Source: VXYL01 sp964348085 (GTDB taxonomy: Bacteria > Pseudomonadota > Gammaproteobacteria > Pseudomonadales > Azotimanducaceae). Taken from it: a stretch of 64,000 bases of DNA. Shown piece after piece: positions 11,090 through 22,612 of the stretch. The position numbers and the translations under genes are program-made. How positions within the stretch are numbered: position 1 is the first letter of the stretch; the number at the start of each line of letters is the position of its first letter. Location of the stretch: positions 9,219-73,218 of the forward strand of contig CAYGBI010000007.1 in the NCBI GenBank assembly GCA_964348085.1, written 5' to 3'. The notes beneath the pieces are model-generated. The model did no database searches, was not told the origin of the DNA, and saw only the letters and a list, made by a program, of their open reading frames with translations.

Positions 11090-12444
11090 CGCTGCACAGC
11101 GAGCCGATCGCGCCATGACGCGGCGCGGCGGACGATCGCGTCGATGTCCATCGTTGGCCATTCGCCGTTTTGGTAAACGCATTGGCCGCCCACGAAGGTG
11201 TGCGTTACCCGCGCCGCCGGCGCGCAATGAACGAGCTGCGCGTGGACATCGTGCAGCGGTTGCAGGCTCGGGGCGCGTAGATCGATCGCCACCAAGTCCG
11301 CGCGTTTGCCCGGTTCGATGGACCCCACTTGGTCGGCCATGCCAAGGGCTTGGGCGCCGCCCAAGGTGGCCATCGCCAGCGCCTCGGTGGCCGGTAGCGC
11401 GGTGGCGTCCTGGCCCGCGCTCTTCGCCAGCAACGCCGCCAAGCGCGTTTCGGCGAACATATCCAAGCCGTTGTTGGAGGCCGCGCCGTCGGTGCCGATG
11501 CCGACCACGGCGCCAGCGCGGCGAAACTTCGTCACTGGGCAGACGCCGCTGGCGAGTTTCATGTTCGAGTGCGGGCAGTGGATCACACGCACGCCACGCT
11601 CGGCCACGAGCCGGATGTCGTCGGCGCCGACCGCCGTCATGTGGACCGCCTGCAAGGTCTCGTTGAACAACCCCATGCCGTCCAACAGGCGAATCCAAGT
11701 GCTGCCGTGCCGCCGCTTGGCGTCGGCGACTTCGGCTTCGGTTTCGTGGAGGTGAATGTGCATGTCCACATCGAGCTCGTTCGCCAGCATCGCCGCTCGC
11801 TCCAAGCTCTTTTGCCCTACCGCATAGGCCGAATGCGGGCCGAAGCAGGTGGTGATCAACTCGTCGTTGCGAAAACGGTCTTGCGCGGCGAGCCCTTTGG
11901 CGAAGCACTCGTCGACGTCCTTGGAGTAGGCGTTGGCGACTTCGATGATCGGAAACGCGGCCTGCAGGCGAAACCCCGCATCGCGGGCGACCTCGGCCGC
12001 CTCTTCAGGGAAGTAATACATGTCCGCCGCCGTGGTGGTGCCGGCGGCGAGCATTTCCGCGATGGCCAGCGCGGTGCCGTCGCGCACGAAAGTCGCTGTC
12101 ACCCAACGCCCTTCCAGTGGCCAGATGGTGTTGCGCAGCCAAGCGTCGAGCGGTTCGGATTCCCCCAGCCCGCGCAGCAGCGTCATCGCCAAATGGCCGT
12201 GGGCGTTCACCAAGCCCGGCATCAGCAGGTGATGGTCGAGCGCCAAGCGCCGCGCCGAAGGGTATCGCTCGAGAAGTTCCCCGCGCTCCCCCACGGCCAC
12301 GATGTCCGCGCCCCGCACGACGACTGCGGCGTCGTCGAGGACCGTGTTCGCCGGCGCGATGGGCAGCAGAAAGCGCGCCGTCAGCAGGAGGTCCGCAGCA
12401 CCCTCGACGGCACCCGAAACAGCGTCTGAGCGCCCTTCGTGCAT
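11086..12444 (-). CDS. mtaD: 5-methylthioadenosine/SAH deaminase family amidohydrolase
   Basis: This 452-residue metal-dependent deaminase belongs to the TRZ/ATZ group. Metal ligands are visible in VNAHGHLAMTLLRG, MHIHLHE, IHCPHSNMKL and GTDGAASNN. Members convert methylthioadenosine or S-adenosylhomocysteine to inosine derivatives. Placement divergent from gyrA and upstream of ubiG is the Pseudomonas arrangement. It would recycle the by-product of UbiG and other SAM reactions. Exact substrate is inferred. A TATAAT box lies only seven bases before the ATG, so either the mRNA is leaderless or a downstream start is used. Confidence 0.85.
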   Translation of the reverse strand: MHEGRSDAVSGAVEGAADLLLTARFLLPIAPANTVLDDAAVVVRGADIVAVGERGELLERYPSARRLALDHHLLMPGLVNAHGHLAMTLLRGLGESEPLDAWLRNTIWPLEGRWVTATFVRDGTALAIAEMLAAGTTTAADMYYFPEEAAEVARDAGFRLQAAFPIIEVANAYSKDVDECFAKGLAAQDRFRNDELITTCFGPHSAYAVGQKSLERAAMLANELDVDMHIHLHETEAEVADAKRRHGSTWIRLLDGMGLFNETLQAVHMTAVGADDIRLVAERGVRVIHCPHSNMKLASGVCPVTKFRRAGAVVGIGTDGAASNNGLDMFAETRLAALLAKSAGQDATALPATEALAMATLGGAQALGMADQVGSIEPGKRADLVAIDLRAPSLQPLHDVHAQLVHCAPAARVTHTFVGGQCVYQNGEWPTMDIDAIVRRAASWRDRLAVQR

Positions 12445-12450
12445 GTGCCG

Positions 12451-12456
12451 ATTATA
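12451..12456 (-). promoter_or_regulatory. Perfect -10 box for mtaD operon
   Basis: On the minus strand the 62-base gap between mtaD and gyrA reads TATAAT here. Transcription would start near the A of the mtaD ATG at 12444, implying a leaderless message. The -35 region is poor in consensus. No equally good box for gyrA was found in the gap. Confidence 0.35.
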
Positions 12457-12505
12457 GCCGCCGTGATAAACTTGGCGGGTTTAGTCAGAAGGCGCTTTGT
12501 CGCCC

Positions 12506-15180
<2,675 letters not shown>

Positions 15181-15184
<4 letters not shown>

Positions 15185-16299
15185 CGCAGGCGGCGAATGT
15201 GGCGAACGCGGCGAATAAAGTAGTGCGCGCTTTCAATTTTTCCGCTGGCCCGGCAGCGCTGCCGGATGCGGTGCTGGAACAGGCGCGGGCCGAGCTGCTG
15301 GACTATCAGGGCCGCGGCTTGTCGGTGATGGAGATGAGTCATCGCTCGCCGGAGTTCATCGACATCGCAGAACGCGCGGAAAGCGATCTGCGCGACCTGC
15401 TCGACATCGGCGACGACTATCACGTGCTGTTCGTGCAAGGCGGCGCCTCGCTGCAGTTCGCCATGTTGCCGCTGAATCTAAGCCGTGCCGAGGACACGGT
15501 CGATTTCGTTCACACGGGCAGTTGGGGAGGCAAGGCCATCGCGGAGGCCGAGCGTCTGGTCAAGGTCAATATCGCGGCCTCCTCGGCGACTGACCGCTTC
15601 ACTCATGTGCCGGAACCTGCGATTTGGCGGCTGACCAAGGACGCCGCGTATTGCCACATCGTCGCCAACGAGACCATTGGCGGGGTGCAGTTCCAAGACT
15701 TCCCGAGTCCGTCGGCGCCGTTGGTGGCGGACATGTCGTCCGAGTTGCTGTCGCGTCGGATCGATGTGCGTCGTTTCGGTGCGATCTATGCGGGCGCACA
15801 GAAGAATATCGGGCCGGCGGGACTCTGCGTGGTTATTCTGCGCAAGGACTTGGCCGGCCGTGCCCGTCCCGGCACGCCGCGCATCCTCGACTACGAAACG
15901 CTCGCCGCGCATGGCTCGATGTTCAATACGCCGCCGACGTACACTTGGTACCTCGCGGGGCTGGTGTTCCGTTGGCTCAAGGAGCGAGGCGGGGTGGCGG
16001 AGATAGAGAAGGTCAACCGGCGCAAAGCGGCGAAGCTCTACCAAGCCATCGACGCCAGTAACTTCTACACGGCGCCCGTCGACAAGCGTTCCCGCTCCCT
16101 CATGAATGTGCCGTTCACCCTCGCCGACGCCAAACTCGACGCGGACTTCTTGCGCGGGGCGGAGGAACGGCGATTGTTGAACCTCAAAGGCCACCGCAGC
16201 GTCGGGGGAATGCGCGCCAGCCTGTACAACGCGGTTGGCGAAGAGGCGGTGGACGCCCTCGTCGAGTACATGGCCAGCTTCGAGGAAGAACGCGCGTGA
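15181..16299 (+). CDS. serC: Phosphoserine aminotransferase
   Basis: This PLP enzyme converts 3-phosphohydroxypyruvate to phosphoserine, and the pyridoxal-pathway homologue. At 372 residues the length is normal. Landmarks are FNFSAGPAALP, the phosphate-binding VQGGASLQFAM, TGSWGGKAIAEA and the PLP lysine in AGAQKNIGPAG. Its ATG overlaps the gyrA stop by four bases, which suggests translational coupling in the gyrA-serC-pheA-hisC-tyrA-cmk run. Confidence 0.96.
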
Positions 16300-17399
16300 G
16301 CGGCGACGGCGAACGGGCGGCCTTGTCGGCCGTGCGCGATCGCATTGACGACATCGATCGGCAACTGCGCGCACTGTTGAATCAGCGTGCTGCGTGCGCT
16401 CAGGAAGTCGCGCGCATCAAAGCGGAGTCGGAAACCGCCGAACCGCCCGTCTATTACCGACCGGAGCGAGAGGCGCAGATCCTCGCCCGTTTGCGCGAAA
16501 ACAACGAAGGCCCGTTGTCGGACGCGCACATCGAGCGTCTGTTCCGAGAGATCATCTCCTGCTGTCTATCGTTGGAACAGCCGCTCACCATCGCCTGCCT
16601 CGGGCCGACGGGCACCTATACGGAGGTCGCGGCCGTCAAGCAGTTCGGTCACTTCGCCAAGATGCGTACACTGCCCTCGGTGGCGGATGTGTTTCGGGAA
16701 GTCGAATCCGGCGCCGCTCACTATGGCGTGGTAGCCGTGGAGAACAGCACCGAGGGCATGGTCAAACACACCTTGGACTGCTTCATGGCGTCGACCTTGA
16801 GCATCTGCGCGGAGATCGAGTTGCCGATTCACCACGCGCTCTTGATCAAACGCGGCGGAGATCCCGAGGCGCTGCGGGAGATCTGCTCTCACGAACAGTC
16901 GCTGGCGCAGTGTCGGCGTTGGCTGGATACGCACTACCCGACCTTGTCGCGGCGCCCCGTGGCGAGCAACGCCGAGGCGGCCCGGATCGCCGCCGAGCGC
17001 GACGGCTGCGCGGCGATCGCCGGCGAGGCCGCGGCGAACCGCTACGGGCTGGACATGGTGCAAACCAATATCGAGGATCAGCCGGACAACAAGACTCGCT
17101 TCTTCGTCATCGGCGATCAAGCGGTGGCGCCGAGCGGCCGTGATCGCACATCGATCATGGTGTCTACCCGCAACGAACCCGGTGCGCTGTACAAGGTGCT
17201 GGAGCCGTTCCACCGTCATGGCATCAGCCTGTCCCGCATCGAATCGCGACCGTCCCAAGTGTCGTCGTGGAACTACGTCTTCTTTATCGACTTTGAAGGG
17301 CATCGCAGCGAGACCGCCATCGCCAGCGTGCTGGACGAGTTGACTCGCGTGGCGACGGACGTGAAGAACTTGGGTTCCTATCCCCGCGCCGGCGCGTGA
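16296..17399 (+). CDS. pheA: Chorismate mutase / prephenate dehydratase
   Basis: This bifunctional P-protein makes phenylpyruvate from chorismate. The 367 residues comprise a helical chorismate mutase domain (about 1-90), a prephenate dehydratase domain (about 95-275, ending in the catalytic DNKTRFFVIG) and an ACT domain (about 285-360) with the ESRPS motif that binds phenylalanine for feedback inhibition. It starts with GTG at 16296, overlapping the serC stop (GTGA). Confidence 0.96.
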   Translation: MSGDGERAALSAVRDRIDDIDRQLRALLNQRAACAQEVARIKAESETAEPPVYYRPEREAQILARLRENNEGPLSDAHIERLFREIISCCLSLEQPLTIACLGPTGTYTEVAAVKQFGHFAKMRTLPSVADVFREVESGAAHYGVVAVENSTEGMVKHTLDCFMASTLSICAEIELPIHHALLIKRGGDPEALREICSHEQSLAQCRRWLDTHYPTLSRRPVASNAEAARIAAERDGCAAIAGEAAANRYGLDMVQTNIEDQPDNKTRFFVIGDQAVAPSGRDRTSIMVSTRNEPGALYKVLEPFHRHGISLSRIESRPSQVSSWNYVFFIDFEGHRSETAIASVLDELTRVATDVKNLGSYPRAGA

Positions 17400-17400
17400 G

Positions 17401-18519
17401 ATGACGACGCCGAGGAACATCAACGCGCCGATCGCGTCGCTTGCGCCCTATCAGCCGGGCAAGCCGATTGACGAACTCGTCCGCGAACGCGGCATTGACG
17501 ACGCGGTGAAGCTGGCGAGCAACGAGAATCCACGCGGGCCGGGAAGGCGGGTGCGCGAGGCGTTGGCGGCGGCCGTGGACGACATCAGCCGCTATCCCGA
17601 CGGTAGCGGGTTCCGGCTCAAGAATGCGCTGGCGGCGCACTTGGATGTGGCGCCGGAACGAATCACCCTGGGCAATGGCTCCAACGACGTACTCGACTTG
17701 GCCGCCCGGGTGACGGTGTCCCCTGGAACGGGCGGCGTGGTGGACGAGCACTGTTTCGTGGTCTATCCGCTGGCGATCGCCGCGGCCAACGGCACGGTGA
17801 CTACCGTGCCCTCGAAAGCGTGGGGGCACGATCTGGCGGGCCTGGCGGCGGCCATCGACGACCAAACGCGCATCGTCTACCTCGCCAATCCGAACAATCC
17901 GACCGGCACGTGGGTGAGCGAGTCGGCCCTCGCCGAGTTCTTGGACCGGGTGCCGGGGCGCGTTTGGGTGGTGCTCGACGAAGCCTATGCCGAGTATGCC
18001 GAGCACGCCGCGGTAGCCGACTATCCGGACAGCTTGCGACTGCTTGACGCCCATCCGAACCTCATTGTCACGCGCACGTTTTCGAAGATCTACGGCTTGG
18101 CGGCGTTGCGGATCGGCTACGCGGTCAGTTCGCCGCAGTTCGCGGAGCTGATGAATCGGGTGCGCCAGCCGTTCAACGCCAATAGTTTGGCGCTCGCCGC
18201 CGCCGAAGCCGCGCTGGCCGACCGCGACTACGTCGCCGAAAGTCGCCGGCTGAACAGCGAAGGCATGGCGCAGCTTGAGCGGGGACTGAAGGCGCTCTCT
18301 TTGTCGTGGATCCCGTCGATCGGCAATTTCATCACCTTCCATGTCGGTGCCGGGCGCGACAGTTTGGCGATCTACGACGCCATGCTGAGCGATGGCGTGA
18401 TCGTGCGCCCTGTCGCCAACTACGGAATGCCGGATCATTTGCGTGTCACCGTTGGCGTAGCGGGGGAAAACGAGCGCTTCCTGGCCGCCTTGCGGCGGGC
18501 ACTGCGCAGCGTGGCGTGA
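17401..18519 (+). CDS. hisC: Histidinol-phosphate aminotransferase
   Basis: This is a 372-residue class I/II PLP aminotransferase. It shows KLASNENPRGPG, the YPDGSG segment, the LANPNNPTGT motif and the PLP lysine in TRTFSKIYGLAALRIGY. In this operon position (between pheA and tyrA) HisC enzymes of Pseudomonas type also transaminate aromatic keto acids, so it may serve both histidine and phenylalanine/tyrosine synthesis. It begins one base after the pheA stop. Confidence 0.93.
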   Translation: MTTPRNINAPIASLAPYQPGKPIDELVRERGIDDAVKLASNENPRGPGRRVREALAAAVDDISRYPDGSGFRLKNALAAHLDVAPERITLGNGSNDVLDLAARVTVSPGTGGVVDEHCFVVYPLAIAAANGTVTTVPSKAWGHDLAGLAAAIDDQTRIVYLANPNNPTGTWVSESALAEFLDRVPGRVWVVLDEAYAEYAEHAAVADYPDSLRLLDAHPNLIVTRTFSKIYGLAALRIGYAVSSPQFAELMNRVRQPFNANSLALAAAEAALADRDYVAESRRLNSEGMAQLERGLKALSLSWIPSIGNFITFHVGAGRDSLAIYDAMLSDGVIVRPVANYGMPDHLRVTVGVAGENERFLAALRRALRSVA

Positions 18520-19340
18520 GCGACGAGCGGTCTCTGCTGCTCATTGGCACCGGTCTCATTGGCGGATCGTTCGCTTTGGCCGCCAAAGCCTGCGGCCTGT
18601 ACGACCGGGTGGTCGGGATGGACCGCGACGAGCGGGCGCTCGACGCGGCCATGCGGCTGGGCGTTATCGACGCCAGCACGGACGTTGTGGACGAGTGCTG
18701 CGACGCGGCTTGCGTGGCCGTGCCGGTGGGCGGCATCGCCCCGTGCGTGCGCGATGCGGCGGCCAAAGTGCCGCTTGTTTTCGATGTGGGTAGCGTCAAG
18801 CGCCCGATCATCGACGCGCTGCGGCCGTTGCCAAGCAACTATGTGCCGTGTCATCCCATCGCCGGCTCGGAACGCAGCGGCGCGGCGGCGGCGCGTGCCG
18901 ACTTGTTCCGCGACCGCACCGTGGTGCTCACGCCGACCCCCGGCACGGATGCGACGGCGACGGCGGCGGTGCGCGAGTTGTGGCAGGCGATCGGCGGTCG
19001 TGTCGTCGTGGAAAGCGCCGCGGTCCACGACGATCGCTTCGCCTTGGTCAGCCACCTGCCGCACTTGGTGGCGTTCGCGTTCATGGAAGTGGCGAGTCGC
19101 GCCGACTCCCTCGCCCAAGTCGGCGGCGGCTTCCGAGATTTCACGCGCATCGCCGCCGCCGACGCGGACGTTTGGGTGGACATCCTGCGCGGCAACCTAG
19201 GCCCGGTGCGGCGTCATCTCGACGCGCTGATCGAATCGCTGAACGGTTACGTCGCCGCGGCGGAAGGGGACGGCGAGGCGTTGCGATCCCGCATCGCGGC
19301 CGCCGCGGCGGCGAAACGCGCTTTGCCTGCGAGCAGTTGA
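18516..19340 (+). CDS. tyrA: Prephenate/arogenate dehydrogenase
   Basis: This enzyme makes hydroxyphenylpyruvate or tyrosine. The 274-residue protein begins with GTG at 18516 inside the hisC stop (GTGA). It has the NAD motif LLIGTGLIGGSFALAA, then CVAVPVGGI, VGSVKRPII, CHPIAGSERSG and the carboxyl-terminal helical domain with HLPHLVAFAFM. No ACT domain and no fused EPSP synthase follows. In Pseudomonas the EPSP synthase domain (aroA) is fused here, and in other gammaproteobacteria aroA often sits next in the operon; it is absent here. Confidence 0.93.
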   Translation: MSDERSLLLIGTGLIGGSFALAAKACGLYDRVVGMDRDERALDAAMRLGVIDASTDVVDECCDAACVAVPVGGIAPCVRDAAAKVPLVFDVGSVKRPIIDALRPLPSNYVPCHPIAGSERSGAAAARADLFRDRTVVLTPTPGTDATATAAVRELWQAIGGRVVVESAAVHDDRFALVSHLPHLVAFAFMEVASRADSLAQVGGGFRDFTRIAAADADVWVDILRGNLGPVRRHLDALIESLNGYVAAAEGDGEALRSRIAAAAAAKRALPASS

Positions 19341-20044
19341 ACCGCGTCGACGTCATCGCCATTGACGGCCCCGGGGGATCCGGCAAAGGCACCGCCGCGG
19401 CGGGCGTTGCCGAACGCTTCGGCTGGCGATTGCTCGACAGCGGCGCGCTCTATCGCGTCGTCGCCTTGATCGCCGGGCGGCGCGGCGTCGATTTCACGGA
19501 CGACCGCCGCTTGGCCGCCTTGGCGGATGGACTCGGCATCGCGTTCACGGCCAACGCGGTGCTGGTGAACGGCCGCGACGAAGCGGAGAACATCCGTGCG
19601 CCGCACATCGCCGATGCGGCATCCCGGGTGGCGTCGTCGCCGGCGGTGCGCCGAGCGCTGCTCGCTGCACAGCACGGGTTTCGCCGGCCCCCGGGCTTGG
19701 TCGCGGACGGCCGCGACATGGGCACAGTGGTGTTCCCGGACGCTCGTCTCAAGGTGTTCCTCACGGCGAGCGCGATGGAACGCGCCAAACGACGCTACCG
19801 GCAGTTGAAGGACCGCGAGCCGAATGTTAAGTTATCCGGCCTTTTCGAGGCCATTCGGGAACGCGACGAGCGCGACCGCACACGCGCCGTTTCGCCCCTC
19901 GTTGCCGCGCCGGACGCAGTGACCATCGACTCCACGAGAATGTCGATCGCCGAGGTCACCGACGCGATTCTCGACCTCGCGCAACGAAAGGGATTGGCGC
20001 CGTCCGGGTCGCCGCGAGATACGGACGGCAAACGCAACGTATGA
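19337..20044 (+). CDS. cmk: Cytidylate kinase
   Basis: This enzyme phosphorylates CMP and dCMP. The 235-residue protein carries the P-loop AIDGPGGSGKGTAAAG, LLDSGALYRVVAL, and the CMP-binding DGRDMGTVVFPDA. The only sensible start is TTG at 19337, which overlaps the tyrA stop (TTGA) like the other couplings in this run. rpsA follows after ten bases, the conserved cmk-rpsA pair. Confidence 0.94.
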   Translation: MNRVDVIAIDGPGGSGKGTAAAGVAERFGWRLLDSGALYRVVALIAGRRGVDFTDDRRLAALADGLGIAFTANAVLVNGRDEAENIRAPHIADAASRVASSPAVRRALLAAQHGFRRPPGLVADGRDMGTVVFPDARLKVFLTASAMERAKRRYRQLKDREPNVKLSGLFEAIRERDERDRTRAVSPLVAAPDAVTIDSTRMSIAEVTDAILDLAQRKGLAPSGSPRDTDGKRNV

Positions 20045-20054
20045 ACAGGATGAT

Positions 20055-21869
20055 ATGGCGGAAGAACTGGAAACCCCTACGCAAGACGTTTCGTCGGAGG
20101 ACGCGCTGCCATTCGAAGGCGTAGCAGCACCGTCGGAGAGCAGCCAAGGCAACGGCAGCTTTGCCGAGCTCTTCGAGCAGAGCCTCGCCCACATCGTGAT
20201 GGAACCCGGTTCCATCGTCACCGGCACGGTAGTCGACATCGACAAGGACTTCGTGGTCGTTCACGCCGGCCTGAAGTCCGAAGGCGTTATCCCGCGTAGC
20301 CAGTTCTACAACGAGAACGGGGAGTTCGCCCTCGAAGTAGGCGACGAGGTCAAGGTCGCCATGGAGACCGTCGACGACGGCCAAGGCGAAACCCGGCTCT
20401 CCCGCGAACAAGCCCGTCGCGCGGAGTCTTGGCAGATGCTCGAACATGCGTTCGAGAACAACGAAGCCGTAAAGGGCGTGCTCAACGGCAAGGTCAAAGG
20501 CGGCTTCACCGTCGATGTGGATGACATACGCGCATTTCTTCCCGGCTCCTTGGTGGATATCCGACCGCTGCGAGAGACCGCCCACTTGGAAGGCCGTCGG
20601 TTGGAGTTCAAGGTCATCAAACTCGATCAGCGCCGCAACAACGTGGTGGTTTCGCGTCGCGCCGTGCTCGAAGAGGAAAACAGCGTCGAACGCGAGGCGC
20701 TGTTGGCCTCCTTGCAGGAAGGACAAGAGATCAAGGGCGTCGTCAAGAACCTAACCGACTATGGCGCGTTCGTCGATTTAGGCGGCGTCGACGGCCTCTT
20801 GCACATTACCGACATGGCGTGGCGACGAGTTAGGCATCCGAGCGAAATGGTCACCGTCGGCGACCAAGTGCAGGTGAAGATCCTGCGCTTCGACCGCGAG
20901 AAAAACCGGGTTTCCTTGGGTATGAAGCAGCTCGGCGACGATCCGTGGGTGGATATCACGCGTCGCTACAGCGCCGGCGTCCGGGTGGTGGCAACGGTCA
21001 CCAACCTCACCGATTACGGATGCTTCGCCGAGATCGAGGAGGGTGTCGAAGGGCTGGTACACGTCTCCGAGATGGATTGGACCAACAAGAACATCCACCC
21101 GAGCAAGGTGGTCGCCGTGGGCGACGAGGTCGAGGTGGAGGTGCTCGATATCGACGAGGATCGCCGCCGCATCTCGCTCGGCATCAAGCAGTGTCGGCCC
21201 AACCCTTGGGACGAGTTCGCCGCCGCCCACAGGGGGGGCGACCGGGTGCGGGGGCGCATCAAGTCCATTACCGACTTCGGCATCTTTGTCGGCTTGCCCG
21301 GCGGCATCGACGGCTTGGTGTACCTCTCGGACATCTCTTGGAACGAGCTGGGCGAAACGGCGGTGCGACGCTATAGCAAGGGCGAGGAGATCGATTCCGT
21401 CATCCTGTCGATTGATCCTGCGCGCGAGCGTATCTCCCTCGGCATCAAGCAGTTGGATGAAGATCCGTTCACGGATTACATCGCCGCGCACCCGCGCAAC
21501 AGCATCGTCAGCGGCGAAGTCATCGTGGTGGACGCCAAGGAAGCCGTGGTAAGACTGGCGGCGGAAGTGGAAGGCTACATGAAGGCTTCGGAACTCCGCG
21601 TCGACCGGGTGCAGGACGCCCGCTCCGCGGTGTCGGTGGGTAGCGAGGTCTCGGCAAAGATCATTGGTATCGACCGGCGCAACCGGACCATCGAGTTGTC
21701 CATCCGGGCGCGCGAAAGGGACGACGAAGTACAGGCCCACCGCGAGTATCGGCGCCAAGAGGTCGAGCGCCCCGGGCCCACTACCTTGGGCGATCTCATC
21801 AAGGCGCAGATGAACCGGCGTGACTCTGGCCGGCGCGACTCCGGCCGGCGAGATTCCAGAAGAAGATGA
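20055..21869 (+). CDS. rpsA: 30S ribosomal protein S1
   Basis: S1 binds mRNA on the small subunit and helps start translation of structured messages. The 604 residues contain six S1 repeats, recognisable by units such as TDYGAFVDLGGVDGLLHITD. The amino end has an extension of roughly 30 acidic and polar residues before SFAELFEQSLAHI, where E. coli S1 begins. The carboxyl end is a basic repeat, RRDSGRRDSGRRDSRRR, from a 15-base DNA repeat. AGGAT lies five bases before the ATG. Confidence 0.97.
   Translation: MAEELETPTQDVSSEDALPFEGVAAPSESSQGNGSFAELFEQSLAHIVMEPGSIVTGTVVDIDKDFVVVHAGLKSEGVIPRSQFYNENGEFALEVGDEVKVAMETVDDGQGETRLSREQARRAESWQMLEHAFENNEAVKGVLNGKVKGGFTVDVDDIRAFLPGSLVDIRPLRETAHLEGRRLEFKVIKLDQRRNNVVVSRRAVLEEENSVEREALLASLQEGQEIKGVVKNLTDYGAFVDLGGVDGLLHITDMAWRRVRHPSEMVTVGDQVQVKILRFDREKNRVSLGMKQLGDDPWVDITRRYSAGVRVVATVTNLTDYGCFAEIEEGVEGLVHVSEMDWTNKNIHPSKVVAVGDEVEVEVLDIDEDRRRISLGIKQCRPNPWDEFAAAHRGGDRVRGRIKSITDFGIFVGLPGGIDGLVYLSDISWNELGETAVRRYSKGEEIDSVILSIDPARERISLGIKQLDEDPFTDYIAAHPRNSIVSGEVIVVDAKEAVVRLAAEVEGYMKASELRVDRVQDARSAVSVGSEVSAKIIGIDRRNRTIELSIRARERDDEVQAHREYRRQEVERPGPTTLGDLIKAQMNRRDSGRRDSGRRDSRRR
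21816..21860 (+). repeat. Three 15-base repeats at the rpsA end
   Basis: Three in-frame 15-base units, each starting CGGCG, encode RRDSG, RRDSG and RRDSR at the S1 carboxyl terminus. Unit number could vary by slippage and change the length of the basic tail. Confidence 0.6.
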
Positions 21870-21961
21870 GGCATCGCCTTGTGCCGAGCGAGTGCTGAAC
21901 TGCGAGAAATTAACCGGACAAGACTAGGTTGCCTCTGACGAGCGACCTGTAGGCGTGTGCA

Positions 21962-22255
21962 GTGACAAAGTTCGAGCTGATCGAAAGGATTGCCACCTGT
22001 CAGCGGGAGTTGACAACCAAGGATATCGAGTTGGCGGTCAACACGTTGCTTGAAGATATCGCGGCTACGCTGGCGCGAGGGGAGCGAGTGGAGGTGCGCG
22101 GCTTCGGCAGTTTCTCCTTGCGCTATCGGGCGCCTCGGATTGGCCGCAACCCCAAGACGGGCGAACCTGTCGGCCTGCCTGCTCGGCATGTGCCGCATTT
22201 CAAACCGGGCAAGGAACTACGAGAACGGGTTACCGCCGGCCGCTTCCGCACTTGA
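21962..22255 (+). CDS. ihfB: Integration host factor beta subunit
   Basis: IHF is a DNA-bending heterodimer. This 97-residue subunit begins with GTG and reads MTKFELIERIA, VEVRGFGSFSLRYR, the bending-arm signature GRNPKTGEPV and VPHFKPGKELRERV. These match IhfB rather than HU. It follows rpsA after 92 bases, the standard rpsA-ihfB-lapA order. The gap holds no clear terminator. Confidence 0.95.
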   Translation: MTKFELIERIATCQRELTTKDIELAVNTLLEDIAATLARGERVEVRGFGSFSLRYRAPRIGRNPKTGEPVGLPARHVPHFKPGKELRERVTAGRFRT

Positions 22256-22303
22256 ACGCGGCGTCCCCGCGGTTTGCACACCTTGGGGGTTCGGCGGCGG
22301 ATT

Positions 22304-22612
22304 ATGGGTTGGGCTAAGAACGCACTCCTGCTCGTCGGCCTCCTCGTCGTGATCGTCGTCGGCCTAATGCTAGGCATCGACAACCACACGCCGCTGAGGC
22401 TGCACTTGCTCGATATGCAAAGCGTCGAGTTGGCCGTGTTCTGGTGGCTCTACGCTGCGTTCGCGAGCGGCCTAGCGCTTGGCGTCGCCGCCTGTTTTTC
22501 GAGTGCATTGCGCGGCAAACTCAACGAACGCCGACTCAAACGAGCGCTCGCACAACGCGAACGAGAGTTGGCACATTTGCGGGAGGGCAGCCATGAAAGT
22601 CACGGGAATTAG
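22304..22612 (+). CDS. lapA: LapA-domain inner membrane protein
   Basis: This 102-residue protein has two transmembrane segments (about residues 7-26 and 43-67), the DNHTPLRLHLL stretch of the LapA (DUF1049) family, and a charged helical tail. In E. coli LapA works with LapB to control LpxC and lipopolysaccharide synthesis. The lapB partner is not downstream here. Its end overlaps the next gene by 20 bases. Confidence 0.8.
   Translation: MGWAKNALLLVGLLVVIVVGLMLGIDNHTPLRLHLLDMQSVELAVFWWLYAAFASGLALGVAACFSSALRGKLNERRLKRALAQRERELAHLREGSHESHGN

Noticed and set aside
10373..11908. A 511-codon frame as one fused protein
   Set aside because: Only the last 238 codons are UbiG. The rest is out of frame with the clear deaminase gene that covers the same DNA.
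18848..19336. Amino-terminal extension of cytidylate kinase
   Set aside because: The stretch overlaps tyrA in another frame and is Arg-rich. Kinase homology begins at the TTG overlapping the tyrA stop.
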